Below, piece after piece: positions 33,867 through 41,779 of a stretch of 45,134 nt of DNA (its first letter is position 1; every line of letters starts with the position of its first letter). Origin of the DNA: an uncultured Oscillospiraceae bacterium (GTDB lineage: Bacteria > Bacillota > Clostridia > Oscillospirales > Oscillospiraceae); assembly GCA_910588135.1 (NCBI GenBank), contig CAJUOT010000018.1, positions 1-45,134 on the forward strand, read 5' to 3'. The translations under genes and the position numbers were made by a program. The notes under the pieces are model-generated. The model did not search any database and was not told the origin of the DNA. It saw only the letters and a program-made list of their open reading frames with translations.

Positions 33867-33917
33867 GGGGGAAAATAAAAATTTTCCGTATATTTTTCTC
33901 TTCCGCCCTGCTCGGCA

Positions 33918-34219
33918 CCTGTCTGACGCCATAATATATAAATACATGGAGAAGCAGAAGGAGAGTATGCTGTGGTCTGCCGCATCGTTAACCGGCGATG
34001 TAAGGAAGTCGCCCACATCGCCGGCGGCTCTCGAATATGGGTTCATAGACGGCACGGGGTTTGAACCGGAACGGGGATTTGTATTTAAGAGTATTGTTGT
34101 GAGGGGCAGACCCTGTCTGTTCGGCCTGCTGGGTCGTACTGAGGACGCCATATTCCCCTGGTTCTGCGCCAGACGGTTTGGATTGGACATCATTTTGGTA
34201 GACGGTGGAACCAGACAGG
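33918..34219. repeat. Repeat-like, MITE-style segment without a convincing gene (pyrH-rpsB gap)
   Basis: Of the 596 bases between pyrH and rpsB, about 300 are bounded by the inverted pair CCTGTCTG (33918-33925) and CAGACAGG (34212-34219); with one gap the match extends to about 12 of 13. Inside are a perfect 10-bp inverted repeat (33992-34001 with 34015-34024) and another CCTGTCTG (34112-34119) that can pair with the right end. The frames crossing it on either strand (33946-34254 plus, 33825-34193 minus) lack ribosome sites and family similarity. It could be a dispersed intergenic repeat. Confidence 0.4.
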
Positions 34220-34271
34220 GCCGGGGACGGCGGCACCCCCGGACTTTTTCTTAAAAAGTCGGAGAAAATAC

Positions 34272-34300
34272 TTGCGTTATCCCATATCATGTGATACACT
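34272..34300 (+). promoter_or_regulatory. Promoter of rpsB-tsf
   Basis: -35 TTGCGT (34272-34277), 17-bp spacer, extended -10 TGA-TACACT (34295-34300). The leader is about 105 bases and could hold an S2-binding autoregulatory fold; I cannot confirm one. An 8-bp A/T-rich inverted repeat (34242-34249 with 34253-34260) precedes it. Confidence 0.7.
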
Positions 34301-34410
34301 ATCCAAGCATTCCGCACGAGAGCCGATTTTTCGTCCGGTGCTTTGAAAAAAGTGGGCGGAAGACAGGACGCTTTCGGAGGTAAAAACCAAACAATTAGGA
34401 GGAAACATCA

Positions 34411-35148
34411 ATGGCAGTCGTATCTATGAAGCAGCTTCTGGAGGCCGGTGTGCACTTTGGCCACCAGACCCGCCGGTGGAATCCCAAAATGGCCACCTAC
34501 ATTTACACGGAGCGCAATGGCATCTATATCATCGACCTGCAGAAGACCGTGAAGAAGCTGGAGGAGGCCTATAACTTTGTTAAAGAGCTGTCCGGCAACG
34601 GCCAGTCTCTGCTGTTCGTGGGCACCAAAAAGCAGGCCCAGGACGCTATCCGTGAGGAGGCCACGCGCTGTGGTATGTTTTGTGTCAATGCCCGTTGGCT
34701 GGGCGGCATGATGACCAACTTCAAGACCATGCGCACCCGCGTAGACCGTCTGAACCAGCTCAAGAAGATGCAGGAAGACGGCACTTTCGATATGCTCCCT
34801 AAGAAGGAAGTCATGAAGCTGCTGGGTGAGATTTCCAAGCTGGAAAAGTATCTGGGTGGCGTGGTTGAGATGCGCAAGCTCCCCGGTGCCCTGTTCGTGG
34901 TGGACCCCCGCAAGGAGCGCAACGCCATCAACGAGGCCCGCAAGCTGAATATTCCCATCGTGGCCATCGTGGACACCAACTGCGATCCCGACGAGATTGA
35001 CTATGTCATCCCCGGCAACGACGACGCCATCCGCGCTATCAAGCTGATTTCCTCCGTCATGGCTAACGCCGTGCAGGAGGGCCGCCAGGGCCAGGACGCG
35101 GCTCCCGCCCCCGAGAACACCGAGGGGCCCGCTCCCGCTGCGGAATAA
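34411..35148 (+). CDS. rpsB: 30S ribosomal protein S2
   Basis: MKQLLEAGVHFGHQTRRWNPKMATYIYTERNGIYIIDLQKT and WLGGMMTNFKTM are textbook S2, with IPIVAIVDTNCDPDEIDYVIPGNDDAIRA near the C-terminus. Length 245. The C-terminal tail is Gln/Pro/Ala-rich. ATG 34411 follows TTAGGAGGAAACATCA. It lies on the plus strand, opposite to nearly everything else here. Confidence 0.98.
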   Translation: MAVVSMKQLLEAGVHFGHQTRRWNPKMATYIYTERNGIYIIDLQKTVKKLEEAYNFVKELSGNGQSLLFVGTKKQAQDAIREEATRCGMFCVNARWLGGMMTNFKTMRTRVDRLNQLKKMQEDGTFDMLPKKEVMKLLGEISKLEKYLGGVVEMRKLPGALFVVDPRKERNAINEARKLNIPIVAIVDTNCDPDEIDYVIPGNDDAIRAIKLISSVMANAVQEGRQGQDAAPAPENTEGPAPAAE

Positions 35149-35188
35149 GCCCGTCCCTTTCTCTGCTGAGTGTTAAAACCAACTTGAG

Positions 35189-35219
35189 CGCCCGCCCATG
35201 CGGGCGGGCGTTTCCTTTT
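35189..35219 (+). terminator. Terminator-like hairpin between rpsB and tsf
   Basis: CGCCCGCCC (35189-35197), loop ATGC, GGGCGGGCG (35202-35210), then TTTCCTTTT. It probably stops part of transcription, so that S2 is made in excess of EF-Ts. Confidence 0.75.
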
Positions 35220-35245
35220 ACAATATAATTGGAGGTAACATTATT

Positions 35246-36157
35246 ATGGCAATCACTGCTCAGGATGTAAAGACTCTGCGTGAAATGACCGGCGTGGGTA
35301 TGATGGACTGCAAGAAGGCCTTGGCCGCCTCTGACGGCGACATGGACAAAGCCGTGGAGTGGCTGCGTGAAAAGGGCTTGGCCGCCTCTCAGAAGAAAGC
35401 TGGCCGCATTGCCGCCGAGGGTATGGCCTATGCCGCTGTCATCAATGGTGCCGGCGTAGTGGTGGAAGTCAATGCCGAGACCGATTTCGTTGCCAAGAAC
35501 GAAAAGTTCGTGGACTTTGTGAAGGGTGTGGCCAGCACTGTGGCCACCTGCGCCCCCGCCGACCTGGACGCACTGATGGAGTGCAAGTACAATGGCACCG
35601 ATCTTACCGTCACCCAGCAGCAGCAGGAGATGGTTCTGGTCATCGGTGAAAACATCAAGGTCCGCCGTTTCGCCCGCTTTGCGGACGGTGTATCCGTTCC
35701 CTATATCCATGCCGGTGGCAAGATCGGTGTGCTGGTTAACTTGGAGGTTTCCGGCGGCATCGACGCCACTGAGATCGGCAAGGACATGGCCATGCAGATC
35801 GCGGCGCTGAACCCCCGCTTCCTGGACAAGGGCCAGGTCACCCAGGAGGTGCTGGACGAGGAGAAGAAGATTCTCCTGGCCCAGATGGACAATGACCCCA
35901 AAATGGCCTCCAAGCCCGCCCAGGTCAAGGAGAAAATTGTGGCCGGCAAGCTCAACAAGTTTTACGCCGAGAACTGCCTGCTCCAGCAAACTTTTGTAAA
36001 GGACAACGAGGTCACTGTGGAGCAGTATATGAACGCGGCTGCCAAGAAGCTGGGCGGCGCCATCACCCTGAAGGACGCCGTGCGCTTTGAGAAGGGCGAG
36101 GGCATCGAGAAGAAGCAGGAGAACTTCGCCGAAGAGATCGCCAAGCTGGCCCAGTAA
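35246..36157 (+). CDS. tsf: Translation elongation factor Ts
   Basis: Nucleotide exchange factor for EF-Tu. TAQDVKTLREMTGVGMMDCKKALAASDGDMDKAVEWLREKG is the N-terminal UBA-like module, and VEVNAETDFVAKNEKFVDF holds the EF-Tu-contacting TDFV. ATG 35246 (303 aa) has GGAGG ten bases before; the in-frame start at 35198 falls inside the hairpin and is rejected. Confidence 0.98.
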   Translation: MAITAQDVKTLREMTGVGMMDCKKALAASDGDMDKAVEWLREKGLAASQKKAGRIAAEGMAYAAVINGAGVVVEVNAETDFVAKNEKFVDFVKGVASTVATCAPADLDALMECKYNGTDLTVTQQQQEMVLVIGENIKVRRFARFADGVSVPYIHAGGKIGVLVNLEVSGGIDATEIGKDMAMQIAALNPRFLDKGQVTQEVLDEEKKILLAQMDNDPKMASKPAQVKEKIVAGKLNKFYAENCLLQQTFVKDNEVTVEQYMNAAAKKLGGAITLKDAVRFEKGEGIEKKQENFAEEIAKLAQ

Positions 36158-36252
36158 GCCAGCTGTACTTGCCCCACCCAGCTTTGTCCCAATTCTGCTC
36201 CCAATTTTGTCCCTTCGTGAGCAGCGTTGAGACAGGTGCATGAGTAAAAAAG

Positions 36253-36300
36253 AAGAGCTCAGAGTAGTTCATTGCGAATTGCTCTGGGCTCTTTTTTGTT
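36253..36300 (+). terminator. Terminator of rpsB-tsf
   Basis: Arms 36253-36264 and 36282-36293 pair over 12 positions (one G-U) across a 17-base loop, followed by a T-run ending TTTTTTGTT. Confidence 0.85.
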
Positions 36301-36500
36301 GCCCTTTTTGCGTCGGGCCGGGGTAATTTGAGAGTTTTTTGAGAGGAAAAATTGAGAGCAGGTGCCTCCCTCGCCACTGGACAAGCCCTCTTGGGATGGG
36401 GTTGGGAGTGAGTTTGGGAGGGTGCGCCGGAGGCCAATCCTGAGCGAAGAAAGTGCCCAAACGAGAAGTAAGAGGCACACAGCTCGTGTCAAACGCATTT
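36301..36500. other. Gene-less stretch between tsf and sigG
   Basis: About 200 bases between convergent units with no ribosome site or recognisable product on either strand. The content is uneven: runs of GAGAG/TTGAGAG, then G-rich TTGGGA repeats (about 36390-36425). It may be decayed sequence; nothing functional is identified. Confidence 0.5.
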
Positions 36501-36530
36501 GGGGCGGTATGCAGTTATGCATACCGCCCC
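36501..36530. other. Perfect 13-bp hairpin in the tsf-sigG gap
   Basis: Arms 36501-36513 and 36518-36530 are exact inverted complements around GTTA. Plus-strand tail TTCTCTCTTA is T-rich but broken. It may act as a transcription block between the convergent units. Confidence 0.6.
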
Positions 36531-36548
36531 TTCTCTCTTAGTTTAAAG

Positions 36549-36584
36549 CCTGCCCCGTAGTTCCCTTGGAAATTACGGAGCAGG
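36549..36584 (-). terminator. Hairpin after sigG, likely its terminator
   Basis: On the minus strand arms at 36574-36584 and 36549-36559 pair over 11 bases (one G-U), followed by CTTTAAAC. The T-run is short, so termination may be partial. It lies 21 bases after the sigG stop. Confidence 0.55.
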
Positions 36585-36604
36585 TTCTATGATTACGTTT
36601 CTCT

Positions 36605-37375
36605 TTACAATTCTTTTCGTATTCGGCTCAGCGCGTTTTTTTCCAGCCGTGATACCTGCGCCTGAGAGATGCCCACCTCTGCAGACACCTCCATCTGGGT
36701 TTTCCCTTGAAAAAAACGCAGGGCTAGAATGCGGCGCTCCCGCTCATCCAGCTTGCTGATAGCATCTCCTAATGCAATATGCTCCAACCACGCTTCATCG
36801 GTATTTTTCTTGTCCTTTACCTGATCCATAACACAAACCGTATCTCCGCCGTCAGAGTAAACCGGCTCGAACAGAGATACCGGGTCTACCACCGCATCCA
36901 AAGCCACTACCACGTCTTCCCGGCGCAACTCTAATATCTGGGCGATCTCTTCCACGGTGGGTTCCCTCTGGTGCTCCGCCATGTACTTCTCCTTGGCCTG
37001 GAGCACCCGGTAGGCGGTGTCTCTCACGGAGCGGGATACTCGGATGGCACTGTTATCTCGGAGGTAGCGCCGGATCTCCCCCACAATCATGGGCACGCCA
37101 TAGGTGGAGAAACGCACATCCATATCTATATTGAAGTTGTCAATGGCCTTGATGAGCCCGATGCACCCCACCTGGAAGAGGTCGTCTACGTTTTCTCCTC
37201 TGCCGGCGAACTTCTGGATGACGGACAGCACCAGCCGCAGGTTGCCGGAGATCAGTTCCTCCCGAGCCTGCATATCCCCCGTTCTGGCCCGGCGCAGCAG
37301 TTCCATGCTCTCTTCACTTTTCAGCACTTTCAGCTTGGCCGTATTGACCCCGCAGATCTCCACCTTTCCCTGCAC
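36605..37375 (-). CDS. sigG: RNA polymerase sporulation sigma factor SigG
   Basis: Late forespore-specific sigma factor. KVEICGVNTAKLKVL at the N-terminus is diagnostic for SigG. Region 2 has NLRLVLSVIQKFAGRGENVDDLFQVGCIGLIKAIDNF and VRFSTYGVPMIVGEIRRYLRDN; region 4 has GKTQMEVSAEVGISQAQVSRLEK. I chose GTG 37375 (256 aa, B. subtilis 260), preceded by GAGGTG at seven bases; an in-frame start at 37435 would add 20 unrelated residues. It is 133 bases after sigE with a possible forespore promoter between. Confidence 0.96.
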   Translation of the reverse strand: MQGKVEICGVNTAKLKVLKSEESMELLRRARTGDMQAREELISGNLRLVLSVIQKFAGRGENVDDLFQVGCIGLIKAIDNFNIDMDVRFSTYGVPMIVGEIRRYLRDNSAIRVSRSVRDTAYRVLQAKEKYMAEHQREPTVEEIAQILELRREDVVVALDAVVDPVSLFEPVYSDGGDTVCVMDQVKDKKNTDEAWLEHIALGDAISKLDERERRILALRFFQGKTQMEVSAEVGISQAQVSRLEKNALSRIRKEL

Positions 37376-37408
37376 CGCACAGCACCTCACTCGGAATGGA
37401 TTCAGAAT

Positions 37409-37437
37409 CAGTATTTCCGATGGGCGCCCTTTCATAC
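37409..37437 (-). promoter_or_regulatory. Possible sigma-F/G-type promoter of sigG
   Basis: On the minus strand GTATG (37433-37437) and GGAAATACTG (37409-37418) lie 14 bases apart. The -10 fits GGnnAnAHTR fully. The -35 has one deviation from GYATA and the spacing is one base short of the Bacillus sigma-F norm. The GTG start is about 27 bases beyond the predicted transcription start. Confidence 0.4.
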
Positions 37438-37508
37438 AGCGGCAGTGCGAGCTATATTTTTTATCGTCAGACCACTTTCGATGGAATTTTTCCTTCCGAT
37501 TTTTTACG

Positions 37509-38234
37509 TCACATCATCCGTAGAATCTCCTTTTTCAGCCGGTCAATGATGCGCTTCTCCAGCCGGGAGATATAGGACTGGCTGATACCCAACTGGTCGG
37601 CCACCTCCTTTTGAGTACGCTCCCGTTTTCCGTCTAATCCAAACCGCATGGTGATAATGGTTCGCTCCCGGGGAGACAGGCGGGTGATGGCGGTAAAAAG
37701 CAGGTCACGATCCACATCGTCCTCAATGGGTTTTTCAATACTGTCACTCTCGGTACCCAGCACATCCGACAAGAGCAGCTCATTCCCGTCCCAATCGGTA
37801 TTCAGTGGCTCGTCCAGAGACACCTCCCCCCGGCGGTTGGCGTTTTTCCGCAAATGCATCAATATTTCATTCTCAATGCACCGGGAGGCATAGGTTGCCA
37901 GCTTGATATTTTTATCTGGCTTGTAGGTCTCCACCGCTTTGATAAGGCCGATGGTTCCAATGGAGATGAGATCCTCAATGCCCACTCCGGTGTTTTCAAA
38001 CCGTCTGGCAATGTACACCACCAGACGCAGGTTATGCTCTATGAGCCGGGAGCGGGCCGACCGGCGGGCCTCCCCGTCCTCCCCCAGGGCGGCCAGCAGC
38101 CTTCCTTCTTCCTCGCGGGTTAACGGCGCCGGCAGCGTGTCGCTGCCCCCGATGTAATGGATCGAGCCGCAGAGCTTTACACCCAGCTTTTCCAACAGGC
38201 GGCACAGGCGGAAATAGGTATTCATCACAAGCAT
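37509..38234 (-). CDS. sigE: RNA polymerase sporulation sigma factor SigE
   Basis: Early mother-cell sigma factor made as an inactive precursor. YIGGSDTLPAPLTREEEGRLL, NLRLVVYIARRFENTGVGIEDLISIGTIGLIKAVETY and DWDGNELLLSDVLGTESD are characteristic of SigE; region 4 ends TQKEVADQLGISQSYISRLEKR. The N-terminal segment before YIGGSDTLP is the pro-sequence SpoIIGA would remove. ATG 38234 (241 aa), with GGAGGG seven bases before, overlaps the spoIIGA stop region by codons only; TTG 38249 is less likely. Confidence 0.96.
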   Translation of the reverse strand: MLVMNTYFRLCRLLEKLGVKLCGSIHYIGGSDTLPAPLTREEEGRLLAALGEDGEARRSARSRLIEHNLRLVVYIARRFENTGVGIEDLISIGTIGLIKAVETYKPDKNIKLATYASRCIENEILMHLRKNANRRGEVSLDEPLNTDWDGNELLLSDVLGTESDSIEKPIEDDVDRDLLFTAITRLSPRERTIITMRFGLDGKRERTQKEVADQLGISQSYISRLEKRIIDRLKKEILRMM

Positions 38235-38235
38235 T

Positions 38236-39069
38236 TCAAATCCCTCCAATCAATGCCTGATATCCTCCGCCGTCATCCACCGGTGTTGGGGACAGCGCCA
38301 CCAGCAGTTTCCCCAGCGGTTTCCCATTTACCGTTACCTTCCGGGTGCGCACAGCCAGCAGCATCCCGCACTCCACCCCAACCGCCCGATACGGGATCAG
38401 TCGGGCTATGCGGGAACCTTCGGCATGGCAGCGCTCCATAGACTGGATCGGGTCAGAGGCATCCGCCCATTCCGGCAGAAGGCCGCCCAACGCCTGAGCC
38501 TCCGCTACTACCACCGGACGGTTGTCGGCCGGATCGGTGAGGCTGTGTCCAGTATCCACCAACGCGGTAACTGCCGCCGTACCGTCATCCAGCGTTAATT
38601 CCAAGCGCACCAGATCACGCCCACCGCTCCGTCCAATCCGCCGGAAGAACAGGGACAGTATAAAATAGCACACCACAAACAGGAGCAGTAAAAGCCGGAT
38701 ATCAAACTCGGAATACAACACCCCATGATCCAAAACAAGCGATGTTTCTCCCAGCAGTTCCAAGCCCAGCACCGCTCCTGCCAGTGCGGCGGCAACGCCA
38801 AAAAACAGTACTGCAATTCGAACCAGGCTCCGTTCTCCCCCATAAGCAATCAAAATCATCAATATCCCCATGGCCAGCTTGCATGGCCATCGGGCCAGCC
38901 AAACCAGCCCAGGCAGAAAGATCAGCACCGCATACAGCGCCCCAGCGGCGGCTCCCAGTCCAATACGCCAACGCGTCAGCACCGTTCCCGCCATCCGCCC
39001 CGCCGCCAGCAGCAACAGGTAATTGGCGATAAGATTCAAAAGAAACAACAGGTCTATGTACACCACCAC
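38236..39069 (-). CDS. spoIIGA: Sigma-E processing peptidase SpoIIGA
   Basis: Membrane-embedded aspartic protease that activates pro-sigma-E at the septum. The first 150 residues hold about five membrane segments beginning VVYIDLLFLLNLIANYLLLLAA. The cytoplasmic domain has the aspartic protease motif ALVDTGHSLTDP (near 172-183). Length 277. GTG at 39069 follows AAAGGAGG by eight bases. It is coupled to sigE. Confidence 0.94.
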   Translation of the reverse strand: MVVYIDLLFLLNLIANYLLLLAAGRMAGTVLTRWRIGLGAAAGALYAVLIFLPGLVWLARWPCKLAMGILMILIAYGGERSLVRIAVLFFGVAAALAGAVLGLELLGETSLVLDHGVLYSEFDIRLLLLLFVVCYFILSLFFRRIGRSGGRDLVRLELTLDDGTAAVTALVDTGHSLTDPADNRPVVVAEAQALGGLLPEWADASDPIQSMERCHAEGSRIARLIPYRAVGVECGMLLAVRTRKVTVNGKPLGKLLVALSPTPVDDGGGYQALIGGI

Positions 39070-39101
39070 GGGGCGAGCCTCCTTTCATGGGTCTGTCCAT
39101 G

Positions 39102-39135
39102 ATTATAGTCCCCATCCCTATCAAAAAAAGCCGAA
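39102..39135 (-). promoter_or_regulatory. Candidate Spo0A-type promoter of spoIIGA-sigE
   Basis: A consensus -10 TATAAT (39102-39107, minus strand) has no good -35. AGCCGAA at 39129-39135 (plus-strand reading) fits the 0A box TGNCGAA in 6 of 7 positions and sits near -34 to -40, where a 0A box lies in Bacillus spoIIG. Weak by itself. Confidence 0.35.
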
Positions 39136-39152
39136 GCACGTCCAATGAAAAT

Positions 39153-39182
39153 AAAAAGCGGCCCGCCGGGAACCGGCGGGCC
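39153..39182 (-). terminator. Terminator of rarA-DUF951-hisC
   Basis: GGCCCGCCGG and CCGGCGGGCC (39173-39182 and 39160-39169) form a 10-bp stem with a 3-base loop, followed on the minus strand by GCTTTTTATTTTC. Ten bases after the hisC stop. Confidence 0.9.
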
Positions 39183-39191
39183 AATCCCATT

Positions 39192-40247
39192 TTATATCAA
39201 TTTATCCAGCGCTTTCACCAGCGCCTCCATCTCCTCCCGCGTCCCGATGCTCACACGCAGCCAGTTCCGTATCTCCGGCTTGTCCCACCATCGCACAATG
39301 ATTCCCTGCGCCCGTAATCCGTCCAGCAGCTCTCTCCCTGGGTGTCTTGGATGGCTGGCAAACAAGAAATTTGCCTGGGATCGTATTACTGTAAAGCCTT
39401 TTCCCTTCAATGTATTTTCTGCCCACGTTCGGGTATCCATTACGCGGCAGCGTATGGACTGGAAGTATTCTTCGTCCTCAATGGCCGCTGCCGCCCCTAT
39501 CTGAGCTAAGCGGTCCACAGTATAGGAATTGACGGAATCCCGTACACAGCGCAGGCCGTCAATGAGCCCAGCGTCCCCCATGGCCCAGCCCACCCGCAAC
39601 CCTGCCAGCGCCCGGGACTTGGAGCTGGTCTGCACCACCAGCAGGTTGGGGTACCGGCCGATGAGCTCCACGGCACTGTGGGCACCGAAGTCTATATACG
39701 CCTCATCTACGATGACCACCACATCCGGGTTGGCCCGGAGCAGCCGTTCTACCGTGTCCAGCCCAACTGCAATTCCAGTCGGAGCGTTGGGATTGGCCAA
39801 CACCACCCCGCCGTTATTCCCGCACAGCAGGTCTATAGGATGGGAAAAATCTGGATTCATGGGAACTTCCCGGCGTCTCAGCCCAAAAAAGTCGGTGTAC
39901 ACCGGATAAAAACTGTAGGTGATTTTGGGGAACACGACCTCCTGCTCCGGGTCAAAAAATGCCTGGAAGGCAAAGGCCAAAACCTCATCTGACCCGTTTC
40001 CACAGAACACCTGGCTGATTTGCAGCCCTTCCCGTCTGGCAATGGCGGCGCGCAGCTCTGTACACTCCGGGTCCGGGTAAAGCCTCAGGCTGTCCCCCGC
40101 TGCCCGACGAATGGCTTCCGTCACTTTGGGCGAGGGCGGATATGGACACTCGTTTGTGTTCAGCTTGATGAAATTTTTCCCACGGGGCTGCTCCCCGGGA
40201 GTATACGGGACAACATCCTGAATCCGTCTGCTCCAAAATCGGTTCAC
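39192..40247 (-). CDS. hisC: Histidinol-phosphate aminotransferase
   Basis: PLP enzyme (fold type I) that makes histidinol phosphate, step 7. KLNTNECPYPPSPKV, LRLYPDPECTELRAAIA, the NPNAPTG motif and Lys210 in TSSKSRALAGLRVG are diagnostic. Length 351. GTG 40247 overlaps the DUF951 stop by four bases. It is the only his gene away from the main cluster, 17 kb off. Confidence 0.94.
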   Translation of the reverse strand: MNRFWSRRIQDVVPYTPGEQPRGKNFIKLNTNECPYPPSPKVTEAIRRAAGDSLRLYPDPECTELRAAIARREGLQISQVFCGNGSDEVLAFAFQAFFDPEQEVVFPKITYSFYPVYTDFFGLRRREVPMNPDFSHPIDLLCGNNGGVVLANPNAPTGIAVGLDTVERLLRANPDVVVIVDEAYIDFGAHSAVELIGRYPNLLVVQTSSKSRALAGLRVGWAMGDAGLIDGLRCVRDSVNSYTVDRLAQIGAAAAIEDEEYFQSIRCRVMDTRTWAENTLKGKGFTVIRSQANFLFASHPRHPGRELLDGLRAQGIIVRWWDKPEIRNWLRVSIGTREEMEALVKALDKLI

Positions 40248-40441
40248 AGCTTCTCCCCCTCGCGCATTACTTTTCGGATGGATTTTTCCGCCTTGCTCCG
40301 GGGCGTCATCACCTCATGACCGCATCCCAGGCACTTCAGCTTGAAATCCATCCCCACCCGGACCACTTTCCACTCCCGGCTGCCGCAGGGATGGGCCTTT
40401 TTCAGCTCCAACACATCACCGACCCGAATGTCCATGGGCAT
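40244..40441 (-). CDS. DUF951 family small protein
   Basis: 65 aa, DIRVGDVLELKKAHPCGSREWKVVRVGMDFKLKCLGCGH with conserved Cys19 and the CLGCGH pair, the layout of the DUF951 family, widespread in Firmicutes and of unknown function. It is basic and may bind nucleic acid (inference). Two bases after rarA and coupled to hisC. ATG 40435 is an alternative start. Confidence 0.85.
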   Translation of the reverse strand: MPMDIRVGDVLELKKAHPCGSREWKVVRVGMDFKLKCLGCGHEVMTPRSKAEKSIRKVMREGEKL

Positions 40442-40443
40442 CT

Positions 40444-41721
40444 TTACCCGCCCTCTTTCGTTCGCTTTTTGATCTTATCCCAGTACGCTTTGGCCGCCTG
40501 CTCCGTCTTGTTGGGGCCATATTTATAGTACACATGATCCCGAATGGCGTCTGGAAGGTATTGCTGCGCCACCCAGTGATCAGGAAAGCTGTGTGGATAA
40601 AGATAACCCTGTTCCCGTTCAAACCCAGCGCCATCAGCGTGTACGTTCTGCAAATGCCGGGGATAGTCCCCTGTCCTGCCCTCCCGCACATCTGTCATGG
40701 CAGCATCAATGGCATTGAGCACACTGTTGGACTTGGGGGCGGTCGCCAGCAGGATTACCGCTTGAGCCAGGGGCAGCCGTGCTTCGGGGAGGCCCAGCTG
40801 GAGAGCACTGTCTACGCATGACTTCACAATGGCCGCCGCCTGGGGGTAGGCCATGCCGATATCCTCGCTGGCAGAACACAAAATCCGCCGGATGGCGGTG
40901 ATCATATCTCCCGCTTCCAGCAGACGCGCCAGATAATGAAGCGCCGCATCCGGGTCAGACCCCCGCAGGGATTTCATCAGCGCGGAGGCAATGTCAAAGT
41001 GGTCGTCCCCATCCCGGTCATACCGCATGGCGGAACGTTGGGCCACCAGCTTGGCGTCATCCAGGGTGATGGTCAGGACACCGTCCCGGATGCGGCTGGC
41101 GGTCATAAGTAGCTCCACTGCGTTGAGGGCCTTGCGCACATCACCGCCGCAGGAAGCAGCCAGGTGCTCCCGCACCCCATCCTCGCAGATCGTCTGAACC
41201 CCCAGCTCCTCAGCCTGTAAAGCAATTCCCCTGTCCACCGCTGGCAACAGGTCGTCCGCTGTGAGCATTTTGAACTCGAACACAGTGGAGCGGGACAAGA
41301 TGGCGTTAAAAATGGTGAAATAGGGGTTCTCCGTGGTGGAGGCGATGAGGGTGATCTTACCGTTCTCAATGAATTCCAGCAGGGACTGCTGCTGCTTTTT
41401 ATTGAAATATTGAATCTCGTCCAGGTAGAGCAGGACACCGTTTGGCGCCAAAAGGGTGCCCACTTGGTCCATCACCTCCCGGATGTCCGCCAGGGAGGCA
41501 GTGGTGGCGTTGAGCCGCCGCAAGGTGCGGCCGGAGCGTTGAGCAATGATGTTGGCCACAGTGGTCTTACCTGTTCCAGAGGGACCGTAGAACACCATGT
41601 TGGGGATTCTCCCGCTGTCAATCACCCGGCGCAGCAGGCCTTCCTTGCCCAGGATATGGTTCTGCCCCAGCACCTCATCCAGGTTTTGCGGGCGGATACG
41701 GTCCGCCAGCGGTTGGTACAT
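40444..41721 (-). CDS. rarA: Replication-associated recombination protein RarA (MgsA)
   Basis: AAA+ ATPase of the clamp-loader group acting at stalled forks. RPQNLDEVLGQNHILG, Walker A GPSGTGKTTVANII, Walker B LLYLDEIQYFNKKQQ, sensor 1 IASTTENPYF and SRSTVFEF are present, followed by the MgsA-type C-terminal domain ending in YPHSFPDHWVAQQYLPD. Length 425. Start at ATG 41721 with GGGAGTCCGT upstream. First gene of rarA-DUF951-hisC. Confidence 0.95.
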   Translation of the reverse strand: MYQPLADRIRPQNLDEVLGQNHILGKEGLLRRVIDSGRIPNMVFYGPSGTGKTTVANIIAQRSGRTLRRLNATTASLADIREVMDQVGTLLAPNGVLLYLDEIQYFNKKQQQSLLEFIENGKITLIASTTENPYFTIFNAILSRSTVFEFKMLTADDLLPAVDRGIALQAEELGVQTICEDGVREHLAASCGGDVRKALNAVELLMTASRIRDGVLTITLDDAKLVAQRSAMRYDRDGDDHFDIASALMKSLRGSDPDAALHYLARLLEAGDMITAIRRILCSASEDIGMAYPQAAAIVKSCVDSALQLGLPEARLPLAQAVILLATAPKSNSVLNAIDAAMTDVREGRTGDYPRHLQNVHADGAGFEREQGYLYPHSFPDHWVAQQYLPDAIRDHVYYKYGPNKTEQAAKAYWDKIKKRTKEGG

Positions 41722-41750
41722 ACGGACTCCCCCTTCCCTTTTGCCGCATT

Positions 41751-41779
41751 ATTGTACCATACCCCGCCAGATACTGCAA
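41751..41779 (-). promoter_or_regulatory. Promoter of rarA
   Basis: On the minus strand, -35 TTGCAG (41774-41779), 17-bp spacer, extended -10 TGG-TACAAT (41751-41756). It diverges from the amidohydrolase gene. Confidence 0.75.

Noticed and set aside
33825..34254. Overlapping open frames of 102 and 122 residues on both strands between pyrH and rpsB
   Set aside because: No ribosome sites, no family resemblance, low-complexity composition and both cross the repeat-like segment. Treated as noncoding.
36230..36239. 10-base inverted match with 33915-33924 as proof of an inversion
   Set aside because: A 10-base match between two gaps of several hundred bases is not far from chance; kept only as a hint in the inversion finding.
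35063..36241. A 392-residue minus-strand frame across tsf
   Set aside because: It is the complement of rpsB/tsf coding sequence, whose identity is certain; codon symmetry in GC-rich genes produces such frames.
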